Shown here in pieces: positions 25,725 to 33,444 of a DNA stretch of 54,496 nt. Numbering within the stretch: position 1 is the stretch's first letter; each line of letters begins with the position of its first letter. Both the position numbers and the translations under genes were made by a program. Source of the stretch: Rhodomicrobium sp. R_RK_3 (GTDB lineage: Bacteria; Pseudomonadota; Alphaproteobacteria; Rhizobiales; Rhodomicrobiaceae); contig NZ_MWLK01000016.1 in NCBI RefSeq assembly GCF_002198715.1, positions 150,001-204,496 of the forward strand, given 5' to 3'. The notes under the pieces were generated by a model. That model ran no database searches, was not told the origin of the DNA, and was given only the letters and a program-made list of their open reading frames with translations.

Positions 25725-26714
25725 CTACTCGACCTTGCCGATACGCTGGACGGCGGCGATCAGGCGGGCGCCGTCGGCGTCCATGAAGCGCTTGAAGGCT
25801 TCGGCATCGAGATAGGCGGGCGGGCTGCCGGCCGACTCGAAGGCTTTGGCCGTCTCCGGCTGGGCCATGGCCTGCTTCACGGCCTCGCCGAGCCGCGCCT
25901 TGATGGGGCCCGGCACATCCTTCGGCGTGAACAGGCCGGCCCAGATGTAGAACTCCACATCCTTGAAGCCGAGTTCCTTGAAGGTCGGCAGCTCGGGGAA
26001 GCTGTCGATGCGTTCGCCGCCCCAATTGGCCAGCACCCGCACCGTCCCCGCATTCACATGCGCTTTCAGCACGCCCGGCGCCGAGGCGAGCGCCTGCACT
26101 TCACCGCCGAGCAGCGCCTTGACCGCCGGTCCGGCGCCCTGGAAGGGCACATGCAGCAGCTTGATGCCGGCGGCGAAGGCGAACATCTCCATCGACACAT
26201 GCAGCGTGCCATAGGCGCCGGATGAGCCATAGGGGATGATGCCCGGGCGCTTGCCCGCATCGTCGATCAGATCCTGCAGCGTCTTCCACGGCGCGCTGGC
26301 GGGCACGGCGAGCAAGGTCGGATCGGCGAGGATGCGGGCGATGGGCGTGAACTGGTCGACCTCATAGGGAGGTTTGCGGCCGTAAAGGCGTTCCGATTCC
26401 GGTAGCACCAGCAGCGATGACAGCGACATCAGCAGCGTATAGCCGTCGGGCGCCGCCCGCGCCGCCGCCGCATTGCCGATGGAGCCGCCGCCGCCGCCCC
26501 GGTTCTCGACGATCACCGGATGGCCGAGAATCTTTTCCAGCGCGTTCGAGACCGGGCGGGCGGCGAGATCGGCCTGTCCGCCCGGCGGAAAGGGCACGAT
26601 CATGGTGACGGTGCGCGTCGGCCAGTCCGCCGGAGCGGCGGCACGCGCGAAAGGCGCCCCGGCCGCAAGGGCCGAGGCCGCGCCGAGCCCTTTCAATATG
26701 TCTCTGCGATGCAT
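25725..26714 (-). CDS. Bug/TctC family tripartite tricarboxylate transporter binding protein (orphan)
   Basis: The 329-residue protein starts with a twin-arginine-like signal (MHRRDILKGLGAASALAAG). Bug-family landmarks are VTMIVPFPPGGQADLAARP, VIVENRGGGGGSIGNAAAAR and YGSSGAYGTLHVSMEMF. These proteins bind carboxylates or other small acids in the periplasm. No TctA/TctB membrane genes are in the window, so it is an orphan binding protein that may serve a remote transporter or a sensory role. It is followed on the other side by an orphan response regulator on the same strand. Confidence 0.92.
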   Translation of the reverse strand: MHRRDILKGLGAASALAAGAPFARAAAPADWPTRTVTMIVPFPPGGQADLAARPVSNALEKILGHPVIVENRGGGGGSIGNAAAARAAPDGYTLLMSLSSLLVLPESERLYGRKPPYEVDQFTPIARILADPTLLAVPASAPWKTLQDLIDDAGKRPGIIPYGSSGAYGTLHVSMEMFAFAAGIKLLHVPFQGAGPAVKALLGGEVQALASAPGVLKAHVNAGTVRVLANWGGERIDSFPELPTFKELGFKDVEFYIWAGLFTPKDVPGPIKARLGEAVKQAMAQPETAKAFESAGSPPAYLDAEAFKRFMDADGARLIAAVQRIGKVE

Positions 26715-26807
26715 TGTTTGTTCCTCCCTGTCTTATGCATGCACAGCACAAGACAGCTCCGGCGCGATGTCAAATCGTTTGCCGGAGGGGGAGGAACGAG
26801 AGCCAAA

Positions 26808-27626
26808 TCAAAAGGTCTCGACGGGAATGGCGAAGACATAGCCGACGCCGCGCTCGGTGAGGATGAAGCGCGGCGCGCTGGGGTCGGGCTCGAGTTTCCG
26901 CCGCAGGCGCAGCACGTGTACATCGATGCTGCGGTCGAAGACGTCCTCATGCATCCGCGTCGCATGTAGAAGCTGCTCGCGGCTGAGCGCGCGCTGCGGC
27001 GCGCCGAGAAAGGCAACCAGCAGCGCATATTCGCCCTTGGTCAGCGTCACCGGCTGGCCTGTGGGGTTGAACAGGCGCCGGCTGCGCCGCTCCAGCCGCC
27101 AGCCGTCGAAACGATAGCCGCCCTGCTCCGGCTCACGCCGCGCCGAGATCCGGCCAATATCGTAGCGGCGCAGGACGGCGCGGACGCGGGCCAGCAATTC
27201 CCGCATGCAGAACGGCTTGGTGACGTAGTCGTCGGCGCCCAGTTCCAGCCCGACGATGCGGTCAACTTCGTCGAGCCGGGCCCCGGTGGTGATGATGACG
27301 GGGACATTGCGCGAGGTGCGGATCTCGCGCAGCAGGTCGAAGCCATCCTCGCGGCCGAGCCGAAGGTCGAGCAGGATGAGGCTCGGTTCCGACGACGCGA
27401 AATGGGAGAGCAGGTCCTGCCGCGACGAGGCGGTGGCCGCCACCAGCTCGTTCGCCTCGAAATATTCAACGAGCATCTGGCGCGTCGCCTCGTCGTCATC
27501 GACGATCAGGATCCGCGGAGGCTTGGTGATGACCGGCTCGCTCACGACAGGCCGGCTGCCGGAATGCGCCGTCCCGCTGGGCTCATCCGACGCATCATGC
27601 AGAACCGCGCAGCTAGACAACGCCAT
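26808..27626 (-). CDS. OmpR/PhoB family response regulator (orphan)
   Basis: The 272-residue protein has a receiver domain (about residues 38-150) with acidic pocket VDDDE, phospho-acceptor in LILLDLRLG, switch threonine in IITTGA and lysine in VTKPF. It also has a C-terminal winged helix (about 170-270) ending in RGVGYVF. The receiver and DNA-binding residues are intact. The N-terminus carries about 37 extra residues before the receiver, unlike typical OmpR proteins. The ATG at 27626 is the first Met in an otherwise open frame; a shorter version cannot be excluded. No histidine kinase is nearby. Confidence 0.87.
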   Translation of the reverse strand: MALSSCAVLHDASDEPSGTAHSGSRPVVSEPVITKPPRILIVDDDEATRQMLVEYFEANELVAATASSRQDLLSHFASSEPSLILLDLRLGREDGFDLLREIRTSRNVPVIITTGARLDEVDRIVGLELGADDYVTKPFCMRELLARVRAVLRRYDIGRISARREPEQGGYRFDGWRLERRSRRLFNPTGQPVTLTKGEYALLVAFLGAPQRALSREQLLHATRMHEDVFDRSIDVHVLRLRRKLEPDPSAPRFILTERGVGYVFAIPVETF

Positions 27627-28164
27627 GGCTCGCTTCCCTTCGCTTTGGACCCGTACCGGCATGACCGGGGCGGCCTGCCGAGCGCCGCCCGGCCGACCGC
27701 CGGTCAACCATATCTGTGCCATCGTTGCGCCTAGGCCTACTAGGGTCAGTTAGGATCATCTGTTTCCATATGAAAGAAGGCACCATTGTGTGCGATGCAA
27801 AATGAACGGAAGCGATCGAGACTTTGACCGAAGCTGGGCGCAGCCGCATCACCCTCAGGGGCGACTGGGAAGGCTTGTGCGAAGATGCTGTGCAGGATTA
27901 CGGGCAAATCGCCGCTTTTGATGGCGCACCGGCGGTTATGCTCGCCGCTTTGGGAGCGTCGCCGGGACCGAGGGCCACCGGGTGATAACGCGCGAGGTCC
28001 GCCGCCGGATTCCGCCGCGCGGCGATATCATCGCGGGCGGCCCGTGCGGTTGACGCTTGCCTTGTCAGGCCGCCATTCACCGGAAGGGGCGTTGGAGTGG
28101 GTAAGGCTGATGCTTCTGCAAGCCTCGGAGCGGCGAGGCGGGGCGGGCGGAGACGGCGTCCGGC
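27627..28164. other. 538-base region without a supported gene
   Basis: Short open frames exist but none has a ribosome site, a family-like sequence or codon use like the neighbours. The first part, upstream of the response regulator, is AT-richer (about 27740-27810) and contains CCTAGGCCTACTAGG near 27731, a small near-palindrome. I could not identify an RNA gene or promoter with confidence. Confidence 0.5.
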
Positions 28165-28557
28165 TCAGTTGAATTTCGGCATTTCGACGCTGCCCGACCG
28201 GCTCTTGCCGAGCGCATCGCCGAAATCGCGCATTTGCTTCTCCCCGAGTCCGAAGGACACCGAAAACCCGTCCGAGGTTTCCATCGTGACGATGAAGGTG
28301 GTGCCGTCGGACGCCTGCTCGATGCGCAGCGTCTGGGCGGGGTAGACCAGACGCAGGCTCTCGTCGCGGTAGCGCAGCCGCAGCGCCTGCTCCATCAACT
28401 GCGGCAGCGTCAAAATCAGCGACTGCAAGCATTCGACGGGAAAGTTCAGCGTGCCCAGGTCGCCGTCCGGCTGAGTAAACCCCATGCGGAGCCGGCATCC
28501 ATCGGCCGAGATCTCCAGGGCGACCAGTTTCTCACCGGTAATGTCCTTCTGCGTCAT
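28165..28557 (-). CDS. Conserved-looking hypothetical protein, 130 residues
   Basis: The product is a soluble 130-residue protein with no signal, cysteine pair or known motif apart from alternating beta-strand-like segments (LVALEISADGCRLRMGFTQP, TFIVTMETSDGFSVSFGLG). Its pattern suggests a small all-beta fold. It has a normal ATG and standard residue use, and nothing else occupies this strand. I do not recognise the family. It is flanked by long gaps on both sides and appears monocistronic. Confidence 0.65.
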   Translation of the reverse strand: MTQKDITGEKLVALEISADGCRLRMGFTQPDGDLGTLNFPVECLQSLILTLPQLMEQALRLRYRDESLRLVYPAQTLRIEQASDGTTFIVTMETSDGFSVSFGLGEKQMRDFGDALGKSRSGSVEMPKFN

Positions 28558-28963
28558 CGCTCCACGGCCTCCTGCGGGGGACCAGCGCGGCGGGCCTTAG
28601 CGATGCGGCCGGTCGCCCTTAAGCGCGAAGCTGGCCGCGGTCGATGTCCCGGGCATGTCACCAGGCGCGAAGTCAGGTTTCATTCGTAGTTTTGGCGGGC
28701 AATGCAGCCCAAGTGGCACGTCTTACTTTCGTAACACGCTTAACCCGTCTTGAAATGGTGACGTAGCGCGGCGCGGCAAACCTTAGGGATCGTTAGGCTT
28801 GGAAGGCCGATGGCGGCAGACAATCCGCCGGCGGCGGGCGAAGACCCGGTAAGGCCGGCCGCTTACGCCCTGTCAGGCCTCATTAAGCTGAGCGGCGCAT
28901 TGGCGTTGCCGTACCCGCGCCGTGGAAACGCGCATTCTCCTCATTCTATGCAGACATCACACC
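28558..28963. promoter_or_regulatory. 406-base region upstream of the cyclopropane synthase
   Basis: The gap divides the divergent unknown gene and the cyclopropane synthase gene, so it should contain both promoters. An AT-richer patch lies at about 28680-28760. No consensus promoter, operator or RNA element could be named. The short frame that starts at 28810 lacks family features and overlaps the synthase start. Confidence 0.35.
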
Positions 28964-30220
28964 ATGCATTCGATGCTTCGTCTCCTTCTCAGCCTTGTCG
29001 TGCGGCATGGCCATCTCGAGGTCGAAACCGCCGGTGGCGCACGCTTTACGGTCGGCGACGGCAGCGGAGGACCGCTGACCATGCGCTTCACCGACCGCGG
29101 CGCCGAGTTCCGCTTCATGACCAATCCCGAACTCGCCTTCGGTGAGCTGTTCATGGACGGGCGGCTGATCGTCACCGGCGGCTCGATCTACGACCTGATC
29201 GCGCTCTTCCTGTCGAATATGGGCTCGCGAAAGCCCATCGGCTTCATCAAGCTGCGCCGCGCGCTGCGAACGATTTTCCGTCCCTTGGCGCAGTTCAACT
29301 CGAAGCGGCGGGCGCGGCGCAACGTCGCCCACCATTATGATCTCGACGGCCGCCTCTACGACCTCTTCCTTGATTTCGACAAGCAATATAGCTGCGCCTA
29401 TTTCGAGCATCCGGACCAGGGGCTGGACGAGGCCCAGCTCGCCAAGCGCCGCCATATCGCGGCCAAGCTCCTGGTCGAGGAGGGGCACCGGGTACTCGAT
29501 ATCGGCTGCGGCTGGGGCGGCCTTGCGCTTTATCTCGCCGAGCATTGCGGCGCCCGCGTCACCGGCGCCACCTTGTCGGAAGAACAGCTCGGCGTCGCGC
29601 GGGCGACGGCCCGCCAACAGGGGCTCGCTGGCCGCGCCGAGTTCCGTTTGCAGGATTACCGCGCCGTGACCGAGACGTTCGACCGCATCGTTTCGGTCGG
29701 CATGTTCGAGCATGTCGGCGCCGGCTATTACGACACCTTCTTCCGGAAGGTGTCTGAATTGCTCACCGATGACGGCGTCATGCTGCTGCACTCGATCGGC
29801 CGCGTGGACGGACCGGGCAGCACCAATCCCTGGGCCGCAAAATACATTTTCCCGGGCGGCTACGCGCCCGCGCTCTCCGAGGTGATGGCCTCGATCGAAC
29901 GCTGTCGCCTGGTGGTGACGGATATCGAAATCCTGCGTCTGCATTATGCCGAGACCTTGCAGGCATGGCGGGCGCGTTTCTTGGCCCGTCGCGAGGCGGC
30001 GAAGCAGCTTTATGACGAACGCTTCTGCCGCATGTGGGAATTCTATCTGGCGTCGGCCGAGGCCAGTTTCCGCTATGATGGGCTGGTGGTGTTCCAGATC
30101 CAGCTCGCGAAGCGCCAGGAGGCGGTCCCGCTCACTCGCGACTATATTGCCGCGCGCGAAGACGCATTGCGCGGCAAGGACCAGCGCCACCGCCCCGGCT
30201 TGCGCATCGCGGGTGAATAA
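28964..30220 (+). CDS. cfa: Cyclopropane-fatty-acyl-phospholipid synthase family methyltransferase
   Basis: The 418-residue protein has the S-adenosylmethionine-binding motif VLDIGCGWGGLALYLA near residue 180. Residues match catalytic positions of E. coli Cfa: the cysteine in QYSCAYFEHP, the glutamate in GMFEHVGAGYYDTFF and the histidine in LLHSIGR. It transfers a methylene group from S-adenosylmethionine to cis double bonds of membrane phospholipids, which helps acid and stationary-phase survival. Start choice is uncertain: ATG at 28964 is used, while a GTG at 28922 and an ATG at 28973 are possible, none with a clear ribosome site. Confidence 0.9.
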   Translation: MHSMLRLLLSLVVRHGHLEVETAGGARFTVGDGSGGPLTMRFTDRGAEFRFMTNPELAFGELFMDGRLIVTGGSIYDLIALFLSNMGSRKPIGFIKLRRALRTIFRPLAQFNSKRRARRNVAHHYDLDGRLYDLFLDFDKQYSCAYFEHPDQGLDEAQLAKRRHIAAKLLVEEGHRVLDIGCGWGGLALYLAEHCGARVTGATLSEEQLGVARATARQQGLAGRAEFRLQDYRAVTETFDRIVSVGMFEHVGAGYYDTFFRKVSELLTDDGVMLLHSIGRVDGPGSTNPWAAKYIFPGGYAPALSEVMASIERCRLVVTDIEILRLHYAETLQAWRARFLARREAAKQLYDERFCRMWEFYLASAEASFRYDGLVVFQIQLAKRQEAVPLTRDYIAAREDALRGKDQRHRPGLRIAGE

Positions 30221-30242
30221 GCGGCGTCCGCCCCCGCCGCAG

Positions 30243-30304
30243 CCCCGCGAGCGGGGATCCCAAATGCTCTCGGCGACGCTATCGGTTCAGCCCCGAAACC
30301 GGGG
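30243..30304. terminator. Two small GC hairpins between convergent genes
   Basis: CCCCG-CGAG-CGGGG begins at 30243 and CCCCG-AAAC-CGGGG spans 30291-30304. Both lie in the 205-base gap between the convergent cfa and isochorismatase-fold genes and may end transcription in either direction. No T tract is present. Confidence 0.35.
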
Positions 30305-30425
30305 AACGAGGCTTGCATGGCACGAAGCGCGGCGGGTGTCAAAGCGAGTGTGACGCAAACAGGGCGGGGGTAACGCGCTTCGGGCCGGGATGCCGATCCT
30401 GCGGCCCGCTCCGCTCACCGCCGGC

Positions 30426-30974
30426 TCATTTCATCAGCACGACGGCTTCGCGGAAGCGGGGATGCTCCGCCGTCTCCAGCCATTCGAAGATCGCCATTTC
30501 CGTGGTGATGGTCTCGGCACCGGCCCGCGACATCCGCTCGATGGCGGCTTCCTTATTCTCCGCCTTGCGCGAGCCGAGCGCGTCGCGCACCACGAAAACC
30601 CGGCGATCCTCGTCGAGCAGCCCCATCACCGTCTGCAGGACGCAGACATGCGCCTCGCAGCCCACCACCACGACCGTGTGACGGTCGGCGGGCAGGAAGG
30701 TCCTGAAGGCTTCTTCTCGGGTGGCGTCGAAACTCTGCTTGTGCAGGGTCGGGTAACCGCGCTGCGCGATGGCGGGAACGCTGGGGCCGAGCCCGGCCGA
30801 ATTCTCCTCGGTGACGAAAGCCGGGATTTCGAGCAGGGCCGCCGCGTCCATCAGCCGGCCCGCATTGGCGAGCGCGGTCTCGGCCTCATGGATGGCGGGC
30901 ATCAGCCGGGCCTGGAAATCGATGATCAACAACAGCGAGCGGCGCGCATCGAGCAGCATTCCGGTTCCCTTCAT
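30426..30974 (-). CDS. Isochorismatase-fold cysteine hydrolase
   Basis: The 182-residue protein has the isochorismatase-like layout. The candidate triad is Asp in LLLIIDFQARL, Lys in LHKQSF and Cys in VVVGCEAHVCVLQTV. Family members hydrolyse amides, ureides or vinyl ethers; this short form resembles YcaC-type hydrolases of unknown substrate. The ATG at 30974 shares a base with the TetR stop (TGATG), so the two are coupled; a GTG one codon earlier is also possible. As it follows the regulator gene, it belongs to that regulator's operon. Confidence 0.87.
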   Translation of the reverse strand: MKGTGMLLDARRSLLLIIDFQARLMPAIHEAETALANAGRLMDAAALLEIPAFVTEENSAGLGPSVPAIAQRGYPTLHKQSFDATREEAFRTFLPADRHTVVVVGCEAHVCVLQTVMGLLDEDRRVFVVRDALGSRKAENKEAAIERMSRAGAETITTEMAIFEWLETAEHPRFREAVVLMK

Positions 30975-31603
30975 CACGCCCCCTCCAGCTCCGCAATCAC
31001 CCGGCCGACCTGACGCTGCATCAAAGCGCGCGGCGCCACGTCGAACATGCGGATCCGGCGCGTATGCATCAAGAGCAGCAGGCCCGTCGCATGGGCGAAG
31101 AGATCCGCCATCGCCGCCCGCGCATTGTCCACCCCGCCGCCCATCGCCGCAACAGCTTCGCCGACGGGCATGAGGCTCGCCTCGAGCGCGGCGTTGAGCT
31201 CGCGGTCCCGGTCGCGGCCGAGCCCTTTGGGCCGCATGCCGCCGCGAAACAGGTAGAAGCCGAGATCGAGGTCGCGCGGATGGCGGGCGTAGAAGTCGAA
31301 AAAGGCGAGCGCCGCCGCTTGCAACCGCTCGGGGGGCGTGGTTGCCGCCGCGACGGCCCGGTCGACCTCCGCTTTCAGCCGGGCGAGCGAATCCATCAGC
31401 ATTTCGGCGTAAATGGCCTCCTTGGACTCGAAATGGAAATAGAGCGCGGCAGGCGTATAGCCCGCCTCGGCCGCGATGGCCCGGAGCGAGGCGCCGTCCA
31501 GGCCTTCGGTCTCGAACACGCGGCGCGCGGCCTCAAGAATGAGGTCACGCCGGAGCGCGCTCACTGCCTGCTTCCGCTTCGATCCCCGCTCGACGCCAGC
31601 CAA
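30974..31603 (-). CDS. TetR family transcriptional regulator
   Basis: The 209-residue protein has an N-terminal TetR helix-turn-helix (RDLILEAARRVFETEGLDGA, then SLRAIAAEAGYTPAALYFHF at about residues 40-60). A ligand-binding C-terminal domain follows. The start is a TTG at 31603, supported by GGAGG located 7 bases upstream; no ATG precedes the helix-turn-helix. It is divergent from a flavoprotein gene, and the space between them holds two perfect palindromes, so it likely represses itself and that gene until a ligand binds. The ligand is unknown. Confidence 0.88.
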   Translation of the reverse strand: MAGVERGSKRKQAVSALRRDLILEAARRVFETEGLDGASLRAIAAEAGYTPAALYFHFESKEAIYAEMLMDSLARLKAEVDRAVAAATTPPERLQAAALAFFDFYARHPRDLDLGFYLFRGGMRPKGLGRDRDRELNAALEASLMPVGEAVAAMGGGVDNARAAMADLFAHATGLLLLMHTRRIRMFDVAPRALMQRQVGRVIAELEGA

Positions 31604-31682
31604 ATTCCCGCCTCCGCTTGAACTGCAATTCTAACAGTGTTAGATTTTTCATTCAAGCGTTTGAATGAACCGGAGTTCCGCC
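31604..31682. promoter_or_regulatory. Divergent operator region with two palindromes
   Basis: CTAACAGTGTTAG at 31631-31643 is a perfect 6-bp inverted repeat around one base, and the match extends one pair to 31630-31644. The second palindrome has arms TTCATTCAA (31648-31656) and TTGAATGAA (31661-31669) around GCGT and is perfect over 9 bp. The region is AT-rich relative to the flanks. These are the expected form of TetR-family operators. The flavoprotein ribosome site GGAG at 31672-31675 follows directly. Confidence 0.75.
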
Positions 31683-33206
31683 ATGCTGATGAGCGCCGCC
31701 GACTTTCGCGACTCGCTTCGCCGCTACAGGCCGCGGGTCTTCGTCAATGGCACGGCGGTCGCCAGCGTCGCCGATGAGCCGCTGCTTGCCCCCGGCATCA
31801 ACGCCATCGGCGTCACCTATGATTTCGCGCGGCAGGCCGAGCACGCGGCGCTGATGACGGCGCGGCAGGGCACCTCCGGCAAGACCGTCAACCGGATGCT
31901 GCATATCGACGAGAACGCGACGGATCTCCTGCGCAAGCTCGAGGCCATCCGGCTGGTCTGCAAGACCTCCGGCTGCGCCCAGCGCTACCTGTCGCATGAC
32001 AGCCTGAACGCCCTGTACCAGGCAACGAAGCGCACCGACGACGCGCATGGCACCGATTATCATCAGCGCTTCCTCGCCTATCTGCACCGCGTCCAGGACG
32101 AGGATCTGACGCTCGGCGTCGCCATGACCGATGCCAAGGGCGACCGCTCCAAGCGCCCGGGCATGCAGGCCAACCCGGATGTCTATGTGCATATCAAGGA
32201 GCGGCGGCCGGACGGCATGGTCATTCGCGGCACCAAGGCCATCGTCACCGGCGCGCCCTATATGCATGAATTCCTGGTGATGCCCTGCCGCAGCCATACG
32301 CGCGAGGATGCCGAATTCGCCGTCTGCTGCGCGGTGCCGGTCGATGCGCCGGGCGTGACCATCGTGGCGCGCCCCGCCGGGCGTCCGGGAGAGGCGGCGG
32401 CGAAATTCTCGGCGAAATACGGCCAGTCGACCGGCGTCGTCCTGTTCGACGACGTCTTCGTGCCGCATGACCGGGTGTTCCTCGCGGGCGAATATGAGGA
32501 AGGCGGCTTCCTCACCACCTCCTACGCCACCCATCACCGCCATTCCTGCATCGGCGCCCGGGCCGGATTCGGCGACCTCCTGATCGGCGCGGGCGTGCTG
32601 ATGACCGAGGCGAACGGCCTCGACCCCGACCGCCACGGCCATATCCGCGACGCCATGGTCGAGCTCATCACCATCGTCGAGGGTTTTTTCGCCTGCGGCG
32701 TCGCGGCGTCGGTCTACTGCCAGGCCGATGCCGCCGGGTCGGTGATGCCGGATGCGGTGTTCTCCAACATCGGCAAGCTGCTGCTCGCCACCAAGATCTA
32801 CGACATGCACCGTCTCGCCCATTACGTCTCCGGCGGCCTGATCGTCGCCCTGCCCGGCCCCGATGAGGACCACAATCCGGAAACGCAAGGCTCGCTCGCC
32901 GCCGTGCTCGCCGGTCGGCCCGACATCCCGGCCGAGCAGCGGCTGGAAGTGTCGCGGCTGATGGAGGACCTGACCGCCTCGCATCAGGGCGGCTGGTATT
33001 CGGTGATTTCGCTGCATGGCGGCGGCTCGCCCGAGGCGATGAAACGCGAGATCTGGCGCAACTATCCGGTCGCCGAGCGCAAGGAGCTGGTCGAGCAATT
33101 GCTCGATCGCGGAATCCTCGACACCGGCCAGCGCGTCTCGAAACAGCCGGGGCGCTGCTGCCCGACAGGCTGCGAAGCGCCCAAGCCCGCGATTGCGGCG
33201 GAGTGA
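31683..33206 (+). CDS. 4-hydroxybutyryl-CoA dehydratase/HpaB superfamily flavoprotein lacking two cluster ligands
   Basis: The 507-residue protein aligns along its length with 4-hydroxybutyryl-CoA dehydratase (AbfD) and HpaB-type flavin monooxygenases. Shared blocks include SGKTVNR near residue 65, AMTDAKGDRS near residue 145, VVLFDDVFVPHDRVFL and SLHGGGSP near the C-terminus. From memory of clostridial AbfD, its [4Fe-4S] ligands are Cys99, Cys103, His292 and Cys299. Here the matching positions read C98, Y102, a His in HHRHS, and Ala, so two ligands are lost. The C-terminus has an extra CCPTGC cysteine cluster. The start at 31683 has GGAG 7 bases upstream; an ATG at 31665 sits inside the operator. 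A monooxygenase role is likelier than dehydratase. Confidence 0.82.
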   Translation: MLMSAADFRDSLRRYRPRVFVNGTAVASVADEPLLAPGINAIGVTYDFARQAEHAALMTARQGTSGKTVNRMLHIDENATDLLRKLEAIRLVCKTSGCAQRYLSHDSLNALYQATKRTDDAHGTDYHQRFLAYLHRVQDEDLTLGVAMTDAKGDRSKRPGMQANPDVYVHIKERRPDGMVIRGTKAIVTGAPYMHEFLVMPCRSHTREDAEFAVCCAVPVDAPGVTIVARPAGRPGEAAAKFSAKYGQSTGVVLFDDVFVPHDRVFLAGEYEEGGFLTTSYATHHRHSCIGARAGFGDLLIGAGVLMTEANGLDPDRHGHIRDAMVELITIVEGFFACGVAASVYCQADAAGSVMPDAVFSNIGKLLLATKIYDMHRLAHYVSGGLIVALPGPDEDHNPETQGSLAAVLAGRPDIPAEQRLEVSRLMEDLTASHQGGWYSVISLHGGGSPEAMKREIWRNYPVAERKELVEQLLDRGILDTGQRVSKQPGRCCPTGCEAPKPAIAAE

Positions 33207-33231
33207 TGCGCGGCGTCCCGCGCACACAATT

Positions 33232-33339
33232 GTCATCCCCGCGCAAGGGGGATCCAGTAAAGGGCAACATTCGCGGTGACACGCCGTTTGAGACGCGACG
33301 GCCGCGGAGGCCTGGATTCCCGCTCTCGCGGGAATGACA
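33232..33339. repeat. Diverged palindromic element, family A-like, copy 1
   Basis: GTCATCCCCGCGCAAGGGGG opens the element, followed by ATCCAG, and CTGGATTCCCGC followed by TCTCGCGGGAATGAC closes it. The ends are inverted relative to each other. It is a diverged relative of the 106-bp elements found further right. It lies between the flavoprotein gene and the convergent end of the large regulator gene. Confidence 0.65.
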
Positions 33340-33444
33340 AGAGTTTTGGTCAGTCGTCTCGATATAAACTGGCCGACGACTCTTCGAGCATCAGCACGAA
33401 TCTGGGAGTGTCGCGCCGACGGCGGCGGCCCTCCCTTCCCTACC

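Noticed and set aside
27885-28172. A 95-residue plus-strand frame upstream of the unknown gene at 28165
   Set aside because: Arg/Pro/Gly-rich sequence without a ribosome site; typical chance frame in GC-rich DNA.
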